A stretch of 64,000 nucleotides of DNA from Methylobacterium sp. NMS14P. Lineage in GTDB: Bacteria > Pseudomonadota > Alphaproteobacteria > Rhizobiales > Beijerinckiaceae. This document shows, piece by piece, positions 17,367-26,281 of this stretch. A program made the translations under genes and the position numbers. Position 1 is the stretch's first letter, and each line of letters begins with the position of its first letter. The DNA is taken from positions 5,873,001 to 5,937,000 of the forward strand of contig NZ_CP087106.1 of the NCBI RefSeq assembly GCF_028583545.1. Reading direction: 5' to 3'. The notes under the pieces are model-generated. The model made no database searches. It saw only the letters and a program-made list of their open reading frames with translations, and was not told the DNA's origin.

Positions 17367-18386
17367 ATGGCCCTCTCCATCGAGAATCCGAAGCCCGAGG
17401 CGGAGGCGGGGCTCAACGACCTCGTCGCGCTGGTGGCCGACGGCATGGCGCGGGTCAACACCACGATCCTGTCGCGGACGGGATCGGACGTGGCGATGAT
17501 CCCCGAGGTCGCCAACCATCTGATCGCCTCCGGCGGCAAGCGCCTGCGCCCGATCCTGACGCTGGCCTGCGCCCGGCTCTGCGGCTACGCGGGCGCGACC
17601 GACGGCGACGTGAAGCTCGCCGCCAGCGTCGAGTTCATGCACACCGCCACGCTGCTCCACGACGACGTGGTCGACGAGAGCGACATGCGCCGCGGCCGCG
17701 TCGCGGCCCGGATCAAGTGGGGCAACGAGGCCTCCGTGCTGGTCGGCGACTTCCTGCTCGGCCAGGCCTTCCGGATGATGGTCGAGGTCGGCTCGCTGCG
17801 GGCGCTCGACATCCTCTCGGCCGCCGCCACGGTGATCGCCGAGGGCGAGGTGATGCAGCTCACCAACGCCAAGAACCTGGAGACCGACGAGGCCGCCTAC
17901 CTGGCGGTGATCCGCGGTAAGACCGCCGAGCTGTTCGCCGCCGCCTGCGAGGTCGGGCCGGTGCTCGCCGGGCGCCCCGAGGCCGAGCAGGCGGCCGCCC
18001 GGTCCTACGGGATGAATCTCGGCATCGCCTTCCAGTTGATCGACGACGTGCTCGACTACGGCGGCACCTCGGCCGAGCTCGGCAAGAACGTCGGCGACGA
18101 TTTCCGCGAGGGCAAGATCACCCTGCCGATCGTGCTGGCCTATCGCCGGGCCAGCGAGGGCGAGCGCGGCTTCTGGCGGCGCACCCTGCAGCAGGGCGAG
18201 ATCGGCGAGACCGACCTGGAGACCGCCCTCGACCTCCTGCAGCGCCACGGCGCCCTGGAGGAGACCGTGGCCCGCGCCCACCATTACGGCGCCGAGGCCC
18301 GGGCCGCCCTCGACATCTTCCCGGACGGGCCCGTCAAGGCGGCGCTGCTCGGGGCCGTGGAGTTCTGCGTGGCGCGGGCGCGCTGA
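17367..18386 (+). CDS. polyprenyl (octa/decaprenyl) diphosphate synthase
   Basis: A trans-type long-chain prenyltransferase of 339 residues that makes the side chain of ubiquinone by head-to-tail condensation of IPP. Both aspartate-rich motifs are intact: LLHDDVVDESDMRRG near residue 98 and FQLIDDVLDYGG near 226, with GGKRLRPIL upstream. Small residues before the first motif (EFMHTATLLHDD) fit long-chain synthases. In Methylobacterium the expected product is C50 for Q10; the exact chain length is not decidable. It works upstream of the UbiA prenyltransferase encoded at 56018-56965. The ATG at 17367 is chosen because homologues start MALSI/NPKPE-like. Confidence 0.92.
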   Translation: MALSIENPKPEAEAGLNDLVALVADGMARVNTTILSRTGSDVAMIPEVANHLIASGGKRLRPILTLACARLCGYAGATDGDVKLAASVEFMHTATLLHDDVVDESDMRRGRVAARIKWGNEASVLVGDFLLGQAFRMMVEVGSLRALDILSAAATVIAEGEVMQLTNAKNLETDEAAYLAVIRGKTAELFAAACEVGPVLAGRPEAEQAAARSYGMNLGIAFQLIDDVLDYGGTSAELGKNVGDDFREGKITLPIVLAYRRASEGERGFWRRTLQQGEIGETDLETALDLLQRHGALEETVARAHHYGAEARAALDIFPDGPVKAALLGAVEFCVARAR

Positions 18387-18441
18387 GGCGCGGCCGCACG
18401 GCGCACGCGTCGACAGCCGCCGATTCCCGCCCGCGCAGACC

Positions 18442-18870
18442 TCAACGCGCCACGGGCCCGAGGGCCTCGGTGAGGGCGGGGGCGAGGTCGCGCAGCTCCG
18501 CGAGATGCGCGTCCGTCAAGGTGCGCAGCAGGGCCTCGGCGCGCGGCGTGAGGGACAACTCGCTCCGCCGCCGGTCCGTGACGGCCCGCGTCTTGGTCAG
18601 CAGGCCGGCCTCGACCATGCGGGACACCAGTTCGGCCGCGCTGTGGGGAGCGATCAGCAGCTGCTCGGCCAGCAGGCCGACCGTGGCCGGCGCGCGCCCG
18701 GCATGGCCCGCCAGCGTCAGCAGGGCCTGATGCTGCTGCGGCGGCAGCCCCGCCCGGGCCGCCGCAGCCTCGCTGAACGCCAGGAAACGGCGGAGACGGA
18801 AGCGGAAATCCGCGAGCGCCGCGTACTGCTCCCGCGACAGCGCCCCCGTTCCGGGGGCATCGCTCTCCAT
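18442..18870 (-). CDS. MarR-family transcriptional regulator
   Basis: A 142-residue winged-helix repressor. After N-terminal helices (REQYAALADFRFRLRRFLAF), the helix-turn-helix is TVGLLAEQLLIAPHSAAELV, followed by the wing TKTRAVTDRRRSELSLTPRA, the MarR signature with the conserved DRR. A C-terminal dimerisation helix pair ends at ALGPVAR. It is divergent from the ClC channel gene (137-bp spacer) and a perfect 21-bp palindrome lies on that gene's predicted -35. I infer it represses the channel gene and perhaps itself; the inducer is unknown, but anions, acid or phenolics are typical for the family. Confidence 0.9.
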   Translation of the reverse strand: MESDAPGTGALSREQYAALADFRFRLRRFLAFSEAAAARAGLPPQQHQALLTLAGHAGRAPATVGLLAEQLLIAPHSAAELVSRMVEAGLLTKTRAVTDRRRSELSLTPRAEALLRTLTDAHLAELRDLAPALTEALGPVAR

Positions 18871-18936
18871 GGTCGCCTCCGTGGTCCGTCCCGTGAGCCG
18901 CCGACGGTGCCCCGTATCGGCGGGCCGAGCCCGACT

Positions 18937-18957
18937 CGCAATGGCCGAGCCATTGCG
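18937..18957. promoter_or_regulatory. palindromic operator candidate for the MarR regulator
   Basis: CGCAATGGC-CGA-GCCATTGCG is a perfect inverted repeat with 9-bp arms and a 3-bp centre, the size and symmetry expected for a MarR dimer site. It covers the predicted -35 (TTGCGG, 18953-18958) of the ClC gene. Confidence 0.6.
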
Positions 18958-18981
18958 GAATATATCGGATCACGACATAAA
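18953..18981 (+). promoter_or_regulatory. predicted promoter of the ClC channel gene
   Basis: TTGCGG (18953-18958) and CATAAA (18976-18981) are spaced by 17 bp in an A/T-rich patch. A strong Shine-Dalgarno AAGGAGG (18996-19002) follows, 5 nt before the ATG at 19008. Confidence 0.5.
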
Positions 18982-19007
18982 TGCGGTGGTGAGGAAAGGA
19001 GGCTTGC

Positions 19008-20825
19008 ATGATCGGCGGGACTGAGAGCGGAAGCGGGGCGGGCAGGCCGTCGCGCCGGGCGCTGGGGGATTTCAGCGCGGACCGGCGGGTCCTGACGCTG
19101 GCCGGCATGGCGATCGTCACCGGGACCGCCGCGAGCGGCACCGCCTGGATCCTGCTCACGCTCATCGGCCTCGTGACCAATCTCGTCTGGTACGGCCGGC
19201 TCGACACCGCCCTGACCTCCCTGGCCGGCGCGGCGCCGGGGCCCTGGATGGTGGTGGTCCCGGTGATCGGCGCGCTGATCGTCGGCGCCATGGCGCGCTA
19301 CGGCTCGGAGAAGATCCGCGGCCACGGGATCCCGGAGGCGATGGAGGCGATCCTGATCGGCGGCAGCCGGATGTCGCCCAAGGTGGCCGTCCTCAAGCCG
19401 CTCTCCTCGGCGGTGGCGATCGGCACCGGCGGCCCGTTCGGCGCCGAGGGACCGATCATCGTGACCGGCGGCGCGGTCGGCTCGCTCTTCGCCCAGTTCT
19501 TCCATCTCAGCGCCGCCGAGCGGAAGACCCTGCTGGTGGCGGGCGCGGCGGCGGGCATGACCGCCATCTTCGGCACGCCCGTGGCGGCCGTGCTCCTCGC
19601 CGTCGAGGTCCTGCTGTTCGAGTGGCGGCCGCGGAGCCTCGTCCCGGTGACCGTCGGGGCGGTCACGGCGGCCTGCTGGCGGCCGGCCCTGTTCGGCGCC
19701 GGCCCGCTCTTCCCCTTCGCCGACAATCCGGTCCTGCCCTGGTGGGGGCTGCCCGCCTGCGCGCTGCTCGGCGTCGCCTGTGGCCTCATCTCGGGCGCGC
19801 TGACCCGGGCGCTCTACGCGCTGGAGGACGGCTTCGGGCGGCTGCCCCTCCACTGGATGTGGTGGCCCGCCCTCGGCGCCGTCGTGGTCGGGCTGGGCGG
19901 CCTCGTGGAGCCCCGGGCGCTCGGCGTCGGCTACGACGTCATCCACGACCTGCTCTCCGGCCACATGCTGGCGAGCGCCGTCGTGCTGATCCTGGTGGTG
20001 AAGGCGGTGATCTGGCTCGCCGCCCTGTCGTCGGGCACGTCCGGAGGCGTGCTCGCGCCGCTGCTGATCCTCGGCGGCGCCGTCGGCTGGCTGATCGGCC
20101 TCCTCCTGCCCGGCGCCCACGGTTTCTGGGCGCTCATCGGCATGGCGGCGATGCTCGGCGGCACCCTGCCGGCGCCGCTGACCGGCGTCGTCTTCGCCGT
20201 CGAGGTGACCGGCGACGTCGCCGCCCTGGCGCCGCTGCTCGCCGCCACCATGGCGGCCTACGCGGTGACCGTGCTCCTGCTCAAGCGCTCGATCCTGACC
20301 GAGAAGATCGCCCGGCGCGGGCAGCACGTGACCCGGGAATACGGGATCGATCCCTACGATCTCGCCCGGGTCGAGGCGGTCATGACCCGCACGGTCGAGA
20401 CCCTGGACGCGGACCTGCCCCTGGCCGACGCCCTCGCGGCGATCGAGACCGGCGCCCACCACGCCTATCCGGTGGTCGACGGCGCGGGCCGGCCCGTGGG
20501 CCTCGTCTCGCGCAGCGACGCCCTGCGCTGGACCCTGGAGGAGCGCGACGGCGAGACCGAGGCGGGCACCCTCGGCGAGCGCGTCTCGGACGCCGATCTC
20601 GCCGTCGTCCATCCGGGCGACGTGGTCTCGCACGCTCTGGACGTGATGCTGTCGGCCGGGCAGGGGCGCCTGCCGGTCACCGATCCGCGCACCGGCGGCC
20701 TCGTCGGACTCCTGACCCGCAAGGACCTGCTCCAGGTGCGCGCCACCGTGGTGCGATCCGAAGCCGAGCGCCGCGCGTTCTACCGGAGGGGGCGGGGTGA
20801 GCGGCGCGCGCGGATGGAAGCATGA
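19008..20825 (+). CDS. ClC-family chloride channel/antiporter with C-terminal CBS pair
   Basis: A 605-residue membrane protein. The anion-pore motifs are GHGIPEAMEA (GxGIPE) near 105 and TGGPFGAEGPIIVTGG near 144, which keeps the gating glutamate in place of the usual GREGP. A third motif (GTSGGVLAPLLILGGAVG) corresponds to the GxFxP region with Val-Leu instead of Phe. Two CBS domains (about 455-600: VEAVMTRTVETLDADLPLAD and VVSHALDVMLSAGQGRLPVT) would sense nucleotides or ionic strength. ClC proteins move chloride or other anions, often in exchange for protons, in acid resistance. It overlaps the next gene by 4 bp and is transcribed away from marR. Confidence 0.92.
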   Translation: MIGGTESGSGAGRPSRRALGDFSADRRVLTLAGMAIVTGTAASGTAWILLTLIGLVTNLVWYGRLDTALTSLAGAAPGPWMVVVPVIGALIVGAMARYGSEKIRGHGIPEAMEAILIGGSRMSPKVAVLKPLSSAVAIGTGGPFGAEGPIIVTGGAVGSLFAQFFHLSAAERKTLLVAGAAAGMTAIFGTPVAAVLLAVEVLLFEWRPRSLVPVTVGAVTAACWRPALFGAGPLFPFADNPVLPWWGLPACALLGVACGLISGALTRALYALEDGFGRLPLHWMWWPALGAVVVGLGGLVEPRALGVGYDVIHDLLSGHMLASAVVLILVVKAVIWLAALSSGTSGGVLAPLLILGGAVGWLIGLLLPGAHGFWALIGMAAMLGGTLPAPLTGVVFAVEVTGDVAALAPLLAATMAAYAVTVLLLKRSILTEKIARRGQHVTREYGIDPYDLARVEAVMTRTVETLDADLPLADALAAIETGAHHAYPVVDGAGRPVGLVSRSDALRWTLEERDGETEAGTLGERVSDADLAVVHPGDVVSHALDVMLSAGQGRLPVTDPRTGGLVGLLTRKDLLQVRATVVRSEAERRAFYRRGRGERRARMEA

Positions 20826-21301
20826 CCCTGGACCTGCACCGTCCCGGCCGGACCACCCGCCTCGATCGGCTCGAGCCGGGCAGCGTCTACCTGATCGCCG
20901 GCCAGGACGGGCCGGATCTCGCCCTCGTCGTGCTGCGCGAGGGACGTCGGGAGGCCCTGCTGCTGAACCGCCGTCACGCGGTCGACGGCCACCTGCGGGT
21001 CGCGTCCGAGATCGCTAGCGAGGCCGACGTGCTGGCGCTGCCGGGCGCCGTCCTGGCGCCGAGCGGCGCCCTCGCGGACGTCGCCCTCGGCGTCACCGCC
21101 GCTCCGGCCGCGCTCCACCTCGGCGACGGCCGCGCGTATCTGCGCGGACGCATCTCGGACGGCCGGCTCGCGACCTTCGATGTCGGCACCGGTCGGGCCA
21201 GCGCGGTCGATCCCGGCGACCTGCCGCGGGCGCGCCGCTGGCGCGTGATGGTGCCGGAGGCAGGCGGCGTCGTGACGGTCTACGCGGCGGAGCCCGGCTG
21301 A
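20822..21301 (+). CDS. hypothetical protein coupled to the ClC gene
   Basis: A 159-residue soluble protein that I do not recognise. It is rich in short beta segments (GSVYLIAGQDGPDLALVVLR, then LLLNRRHAVDGHLRVASEI) and contains no Cys, membrane segment or signal. The second half (LHLGDGRAYLRGRISDGRLA) repeats a strand-turn pattern. The 4-bp ATGA overlap with the channel's stop suggests stoichiometric co-expression and possibly a cytoplasmic partner of the channel or its CBS domains; that is inference from position only. Confidence 0.7.
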   Translation: MTLDLHRPGRTTRLDRLEPGSVYLIAGQDGPDLALVVLREGRREALLLNRRHAVDGHLRVASEIASEADVLALPGAVLAPSGALADVALGVTAAPAALHLGDGRAYLRGRISDGRLATFDVGTGRASAVDPGDLPRARRWRVMVPEAGGVVTVYAAEPG

Positions 21302-21320
21302 CCGCCGCCCGCGGGCCGGG

Positions 21321-22193
21321 TCAGCGCAGGACGGTCGGCGCCACCCACCATCCCGGATGGGCGGCGCGCAGGGCCGCGGCGGCCCGGACGGCCGCGCGCC
21401 GGTCGGCGAACAGCGCGAACACGGTCGCGCCGGAGCCCGACATCCGCGCGAGGCGGCAGCCCCGGGCGCGGAGGGCCGCCAGCGCGTCGCCGATCACCGG
21501 CGCCACGGTCAGGGCCGGCGCTTCCAGATCGTTGCGGGCCCCGGCCAGGGCCTGGAGCAGCGGGTCGCCCGCCATGGCCCGCGGGATCGTCGGATGCGGC
21601 GCGCCCGCGAGATCCTGGCCGACGCTCAGGCCCAGCGCCTTGAAGACCGGGGCGGTCGGCACCGGAACGCCGGGATTGATCAGCACCGCGGGCAGCGGTG
21701 CGAGCCCGAGGGCCGGACCGATCGCCTCGCCCGCGCCGCGCATCATACGGGCCCGCGGGTCGAGGCAGACCGGCACGTCGGCGCCGGTCTCCCGCGCCAC
21801 CGCGGCGACGGCCTCGTGGTCGAGGGGCAGCCCGTTGAGGCGCGCCAGCAGGCGCAGGGCCGCGGCGGCGTCGGAGGAGCCGCCGCCGATCCCCGCCGCG
21901 ACCGGCAGGCGCTTCACCAGGTGGAAGGCGCCCGCGCGCAGGCCTGGCACCCGCGCGGCGAGCCCCCGGGCGGCCCGCAGGACGAGGTTGTCGTCCGTCG
22001 GGCCGGCGGGGCCGGCGGTGGGGCCGCCGACGGTCAGGCCCAGCGGGGCAGCGGGATCCAGGGTCAGGCGGTCGGCCGTGCCGGCGAAGGCGACGAGGCT
22101 CTCGAGCACGTGGTAGCCGTCACCGACGCGTCGGCCGAGGACGTGGAGCGTCAGGTTGACCTTGGCGGGGGCGCGATCGGCGAGCAGGGTCAC
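21321..22193 (-). CDS. ispE: 4-diphosphocytidyl-2-C-methyl-D-erythritol kinase
   Basis: A 290-residue GHMP kinase of the MEP isoprenoid pathway, phosphorylating CDP-ME at the 2-hydroxyl. The substrate-binding start is [26 protein letters not shown], the ATP-binding glycine motif is [20 protein letters not shown], and the C-terminal GHMP motif is [15 protein letters not shown]. The pathway supplies IPP for the polyprenyl synthase at 17367. Length and motif order match the family. It lies downstream of moeA on the same strand, 66 bp apart. Confidence 0.95.
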   Translation of the reverse strand: MTLLADRAPAKVNLTLHVLGRRVGDGYHVLESLVAFAGTADRLTLDPAAPLGLTVGGPTAGPAGPTDDNLVLRAARGLAARVPGLRAGAFHLVKRLPVAAGIGGGSSDAAAALRLLARLNGLPLDHEAVAAVARETGADVPVCLDPRARMMRGAGEAIGPALGLAPLPAVLINPGVPVPTAPVFKALGLSVGQDLAGAPHPTIPRAMAGDPLLQALAGARNDLEAPALTVAPVIGDALAALRARGCRLARMSGSGATVFALFADRRAAVRAAAALRAAHPGWWVAPTVLR

Positions 22194-22259
22194 GGGGTCT
22201 CGGTCGGGTCGTGGCGATGTGTCCCGAGGCTCTACAGGCTCGCGGCCCGGAACAACAGC

Positions 22260-23510
22260 TCAGCTGCTGGCCCCGCCGAACACCCCGTGCGGCCGATAGG
22301 GCAGGGGGTCGCCCGGGCGGATCGCGGTCAGATCCTCGGCGAGTTCCACCAGCCCGTCGCTGCCCGCGAGACCCGTCAGGGCCCCGCCGGGTGCCGGCAC
22401 GGCCTCGGGCAGGCCGTCCGGACCGGCGCGCAGGCAGACGCGGAGGTATTCGCGCCGGCCGGGGCGCTTCTCGCGGGCGAAGCCGCTGCGGATCGCCAGC
22501 TCGGGCCCCGTGTCGCGCGCGCCGGAGAGATGGAGCACCAGGGGACGGAGCGCCGCCAGGGCGGTCACGTAGGCGGCGGCCGGATTGCCCGGCAGCCCGA
22601 TGAAGGGCGTGCCGGCCACGGTGCCGAGGGCGACCGGGCGACCGGGCTTGATCGCCAGCCGCCAGAAGGTCAGCCCCCCCGAAGCCTCGACCGCGGCGCG
22701 GACATGGTCCTCCTCGCCGACCGAGACGCCGCCCGAGGTCAGGATCAGGTCGTGCGACGCCGCCGCTTCCGCGATGCGCGCCCGCAGCGCTCCGGGCTCG
22801 TCGCGCAGGATGCCGAGATCGACGGGCACGGCGCCGAGGCGTCTCAGGAGCGCGGCGAGCATCGGCCGGTTGGCGTCGAAGATCCCGGCCGGCGACAGGG
22901 ACTGGCCGGGCGGTGTCAGCTCGTCGCCGGTCGAGAACAGCGCGACCGTCAGGGGCGTCCGCAGGGGCAAAGCGGCCAGGCCGCAGGCGGCCGCGAGCGC
23001 GATGTGCTGCGGCCCGAGGCGCGTCCCGGCGCGGAGCGCCGCGCTGCCGCGGGCGACGTCCTCGCCGGCCCGCCGCCGGTTGGCGCCCGACGCGAGCCCT
23101 TCGGGCAGGATGACGGTGCCGCCGTCGATCCGCACGTCCTCCTGCATGACGACGGTGTCGGTCCCCGCGGGCATCGGCGCACCGGTGAAGATGCGCACGG
23201 CCGCGCCCGAACCGGGATCGCCCGCCGGATGGCCGGCCGGCACGCGTCCGCCGACGGGCAGGCGCGTCTCGCCGACGGCCGCGAGATCGGCGGCGCGCAG
23301 GGCGTAGCCGTCCACCGCGGCGTTGTCGAAGGGGGGAAGGTCGAGGGGCGCGATCACGTCCTCCGCGAGGACCCGGCCGTCCGCACCCGCGAGCGGAACT
23401 CTCTCGGTCCCGGACAGGACCGGGAGCCGCGCCCGGATCAGCGCGACCGCGTCGGCGACCCGCATCGGCGCGGGGGCGGCGTCGAAGCAGTCGGGGCTCA
23501 GGCGGCCCAT
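22260..23510 (-). CDS. moeA: molybdopterin molybdenumtransferase
   Basis: A 416-residue MoeA homologue that inserts molybdate into adenylated molybdopterin. Recognisable parts are VPLAGADGRVLAEDVIAPLD, DLPPFDNAAVDGYALRA (domain I-III junction), RIFTGAPMPAGTDTVVMQED, the GDELTPPGQSL motif, and the MPT-binding LTSGGVSVGEEDHV. The C-terminal domain IV includes REYLRVCLRAGPDGLP. The cofactor would serve molybdoenzymes such as formate dehydrogenases, which matter in methylotrophy. Its start is MGRLSPDCFDAAPAP, typical for the family. Confidence 0.95.
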   Translation of the reverse strand: MGRLSPDCFDAAPAPMRVADAVALIRARLPVLSGTERVPLAGADGRVLAEDVIAPLDLPPFDNAAVDGYALRAADLAAVGETRLPVGGRVPAGHPAGDPGSGAAVRIFTGAPMPAGTDTVVMQEDVRIDGGTVILPEGLASGANRRRAGEDVARGSAALRAGTRLGPQHIALAAACGLAALPLRTPLTVALFSTGDELTPPGQSLSPAGIFDANRPMLAALLRRLGAVPVDLGILRDEPGALRARIAEAAASHDLILTSGGVSVGEEDHVRAAVEASGGLTFWRLAIKPGRPVALGTVAGTPFIGLPGNPAAAYVTALAALRPLVLHLSGARDTGPELAIRSGFAREKRPGRREYLRVCLRAGPDGLPEAVPAPGGALTGLAGSDGLVELAEDLTAIRPGDPLPYRPHGVFGGASS

Positions 23511-23653
23511 GGCGCTGCCGGATCGGACTGGGGCGAGCGGGTCGGCACGGGCGGCCTCGCGGAGTGTGACGCGCCGACTTGCGGCATCGGCGCCGCGCGA
23601 TCAAGCCCGGGCCGTGGTCCTGGCGGATCCGATCCTCTAGGCTCCCGCGCATC

Positions 23654-24796
23654 ATGGCGTTCACCGAATCCGTCGCCGCGGCGCTCCCGTGCCAGCGCCA
23701 CCTCTTCGAGATGCCCGCCGACGTCTGCTACCTCGACGCCGCCGCGTGGTCGCCGCTGCCGCGGGCCGTGCGCGCGGCGGGCGAGGCGGGGATCCTGGTC
23801 AAGAGCCGCCCCTGGGACCATCCGCGCACGGCGGTCCCGCCCTGGGCCGAGCGGGCGCGCGCGGCGGCCGCCCGGCTGATCGGCGCTGCCGCGGACGAGA
23901 TCGCGATCGTCGGCGCGGTCAGCCACGCCATGGCGGTGGCCGCCCGCAACCTGACCGTCGGGCCGGGCGGGCGCCTGCTCCGCGTGGCCGACGAGTTCCC
24001 GTCCCTGCGCTTCGCGTTCGACCGCCTGGCCGACCGGCAGGGTCTGGTGGTGGAGGAGGTCCCGCGCCCCCCAGACGGCGACTGGACCGCGGCGGTCGCG
24101 GCCGCGATCGCCCGGCCGGGCGCCGCGCCGCTCGCCCTCGCCACCCTGACCCCGCTGCACTGGACCGACGGCAGCCTGATCGACCTCGACCGGCTCGCCC
24201 CGCTGGTCCACGGTGCCGGCGCGGCCCTGGTGATCGACGCCACCCAGGCCGTGGGTGCCGTCCCCGTCGACGTCGCTCGCTGGCGCCCGGACTTCCTGGC
24301 CTTCCCGACCTACAAATGGGCCCTCGGACCCTACGGTCTCGCCTTCCTGTACGCCGCGCCGCACCGTCAGGACGGGGCACCCATCGAGGAGAATATCGGG
24401 AACCGGCTGCCGGCCGCCGGGGCGCGCCGCTACGACCGGGGCGAGCTCTACGATCCGGTCGCGCTGTTCATGGCCGTGACCGGCCTGGAGCAGATCGCCG
24501 GATGGGGTGTGCCAGCCGTCGCCGCCCGGCTTCGCGGGCTGACCGACCGCTTGGCGGACGGGGCCGCCGGCCTCGGTCTGACGCCGTTGCCGAGTCCCCT
24601 GCGGGCGCCCCACGTCCTCGGTCTGCGGCCGCCCGCGGGCCTGCCGACGGGCCTGGTCGATCGCCTCCAGCAGGAGCGGGTCTACGTGAGCGAGCGCTCC
24701 GGCGCGCTGCGCATCAGCCCGCACGTCTGGACGAACGAGGACGACCTCGCGCGCTGCCTTGCCGCACTGTCCAGGGCCTGCCAGGGGATCACCTGA
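23654..24796 (+). CDS. PLP-dependent aminotransferase class V-fold enzyme
   Basis: A 380-residue fold-type I PLP enzyme. The cofactor aspartate is in VIDATQAVGAVPVDV and the Schiff-base lysine is Lys220 in FPTYKWALGPYGLAFLY. Sequence style (YLDAAAWSPLPRAVRAAGE, HWTDGSLIDLDRLAPL) resembles isopenicillin-N-epimerase-like or kynureninase-like members whose substrates are mostly unknown. It also resembles selenocysteine lyase/cysteine desulfurase but has no active-site cysteine loop, so sulfur transfer is unlikely. It is divergent from moeA and stands alone, with the EPS flippase following after a 131-bp gap. Confidence 0.85.
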   Translation: MAFTESVAAALPCQRHLFEMPADVCYLDAAAWSPLPRAVRAAGEAGILVKSRPWDHPRTAVPPWAERARAAAARLIGAAADEIAIVGAVSHAMAVAARNLTVGPGGRLLRVADEFPSLRFAFDRLADRQGLVVEEVPRPPDGDWTAAVAAAIARPGAAPLALATLTPLHWTDGSLIDLDRLAPLVHGAGAALVIDATQAVGAVPVDVARWRPDFLAFPTYKWALGPYGLAFLYAAPHRQDGAPIEENIGNRLPAAGARRYDRGELYDPVALFMAVTGLEQIAGWGVPAVAARLRGLTDRLADGAAGLGLTPLPSPLRAPHVLGLRPPAGLPTGLVDRLQQERVYVSERSGALRISPHVWTNEDDLARCLAALSRACQGIT

Positions 24797-24927
24797 GACG
24801 GTCCGGAAACGGACGGTCCGGCATAAGCGCCGGGCCGGAGCAACGAGGATTCTGCGCCGCCGGCCGGTTCCCGGCGCAGGTGCCGGGGCGCTGGCCGCGC
24901 GCCCACACGGAGACCGTCCACCCCCAC

Positions 24928-26265
24928 ATGACCGATTCGATACCGCGTCCCGGTGATCGGCTCCGGATCCCGGGCGCCGGCTGCCTCCGCCTGCCCGCAC
25001 CGATGCGCGCCGTCCTCTCGGGACGGTTCGCCGTGATCCTGTCGGGCGAGCTGACCCAGAGCCTGTTCCACTTCCTCCTCAACATCCTGCTGGTCCGCGA
25101 GCTCGACGCGCACGATTACGGCCTGTTCGCCATCGTCTTCGCGGTCGGGGCGGTCGGCATCACATACATCCGGGCCCTCGTGGCGGTCCCGGCGACGATC
25201 CACGTCGCCCGGAGCCTGGGGCGGCCGGCGGCGCTCGGCTACGACGTGATGTTCGGCTCGGGCGCGGTGCTGGTCTCCGGCCTCATGGCAGCTGCCGTCG
25301 GCGTCGCCCTGATCCCGGTGATCGGCCTCGGCGCCCTGGCTGCCGGGGCCTTCGTGGGCCTCTACGCCTTCCGCAGCTATCTGCGGATCGTGCTCCTCGC
25401 CCGCGGGCGGCCCCGGATCGCCGGCCTGAGCGATCTGGTCTACGCGGTCTGCGGCGGTCTCCTCGTCGCGCGCTGGCTGAACGGGGAGGGCACGGCCCTT
25501 CTCGATCGGGCCTTCGCGGCGATCGCGCTCGCGCACGCGGTCGCCATCGCTGTGGCCTACGCGGCGCTGCGCGAGCGGATCCGCTTCTCGCTGCACGCGC
25601 GGGCGCGCGCCCGCTACCGGGCGATCTGGCGGACCCTGGCGTGGTCGCTCGCCGGCGTCACCAGCCTGACCGTGCAGGGGCAGGGCCTGACCCTGCTGCT
25701 GGCGCTCCTAGCCGGGCCCGCCGCCTACGCGCCGATCGCCGCCACGATCGTGCTCTACGCGCCGCTGCGCATCCCCGCGAGCGCGCTGCTGAACATGATC
25801 CTGCCCGAGATCAGCCGGCTGCTCGCGGCCGGGCAGGTGGACGCCGCCCGCCGGCTCGTCGTCCGCAACGGGATCCTGCTCGGCAGCGCCTGTCTCGCCT
25901 ACGGAGCGGTGATGGCGGCCGCCCTGCCGCTGGTCGAGGACATCCTGTTCAAGGGGCGGTTCGCCGCGCAGCCGATGGGCTGGATCGGGCTCGGCGTCTG
26001 GGCGGTGGTGACCGTATCGCTGCTCTACGCGATCCCGCGCGCCTACCTCGAGGCCTCGGCGGCGTTCCGGACCATCACGGCGGGCGCGGTGGCGAGCGCC
26101 GCCCTCGGCATGGCCGTGATGGTGCCGGCGCTGCTGCTGCTGCCGCCCGCCACCGCGCTCCTCGGCCTGCTGGCCTCCGAGGTGGCGACGCTGGTCTGGT
26201 CGGTCTCGGCCTTCCGGACGCTGGCGCGGCGCCCGGCCGCGGCGCGGCCCCTCGGGACCCTGTGA
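24928..26265 (+). CDS. polysaccharide flippase (Wzx-like, MATE/MOP fold)
   Basis: A 445-residue polytopic membrane protein with about 12 hydrophobic helices. The first helical pair (ILSGELTQSLFHFLLNILLV and ELDAHDYGLFAIVFAVGAVG) has the ARELxxxDYGLF-like pattern of Wzx flippases, which move undecaprenyl-PP-linked repeat units across the membrane. The helix LLALLAGPAAYAPIAATIVL carries the second conserved motif. The N-terminal 25 residues are hydrophilic; the ATG at 24928 may be a few codons early and MRAVLSGRF (25002) is an alternative. It opens the EPS locus extending to 34843. Confidence 0.82.
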   Translation: MTDSIPRPGDRLRIPGAGCLRLPAPMRAVLSGRFAVILSGELTQSLFHFLLNILLVRELDAHDYGLFAIVFAVGAVGITYIRALVAVPATIHVARSLGRPAALGYDVMFGSGAVLVSGLMAAAVGVALIPVIGLGALAAGAFVGLYAFRSYLRIVLLARGRPRIAGLSDLVYAVCGGLLVARWLNGEGTALLDRAFAAIALAHAVAIAVAYAALRERIRFSLHARARARYRAIWRTLAWSLAGVTSLTVQGQGLTLLLALLAGPAAYAPIAATIVLYAPLRIPASALLNMILPEISRLLAAGQVDAARRLVVRNGILLGSACLAYGAVMAAALPLVEDILFKGRFAAQPMGWIGLGVWAVVTVSLLYAIPRAYLEASAAFRTITAGAVASAALGMAVMVPALLLLPPATALLGLLASEVATLVWSVSAFRTLARRPAAARPLGTL

Positions 26266-26281
26266 CCGGCCCGCCCGCTGC

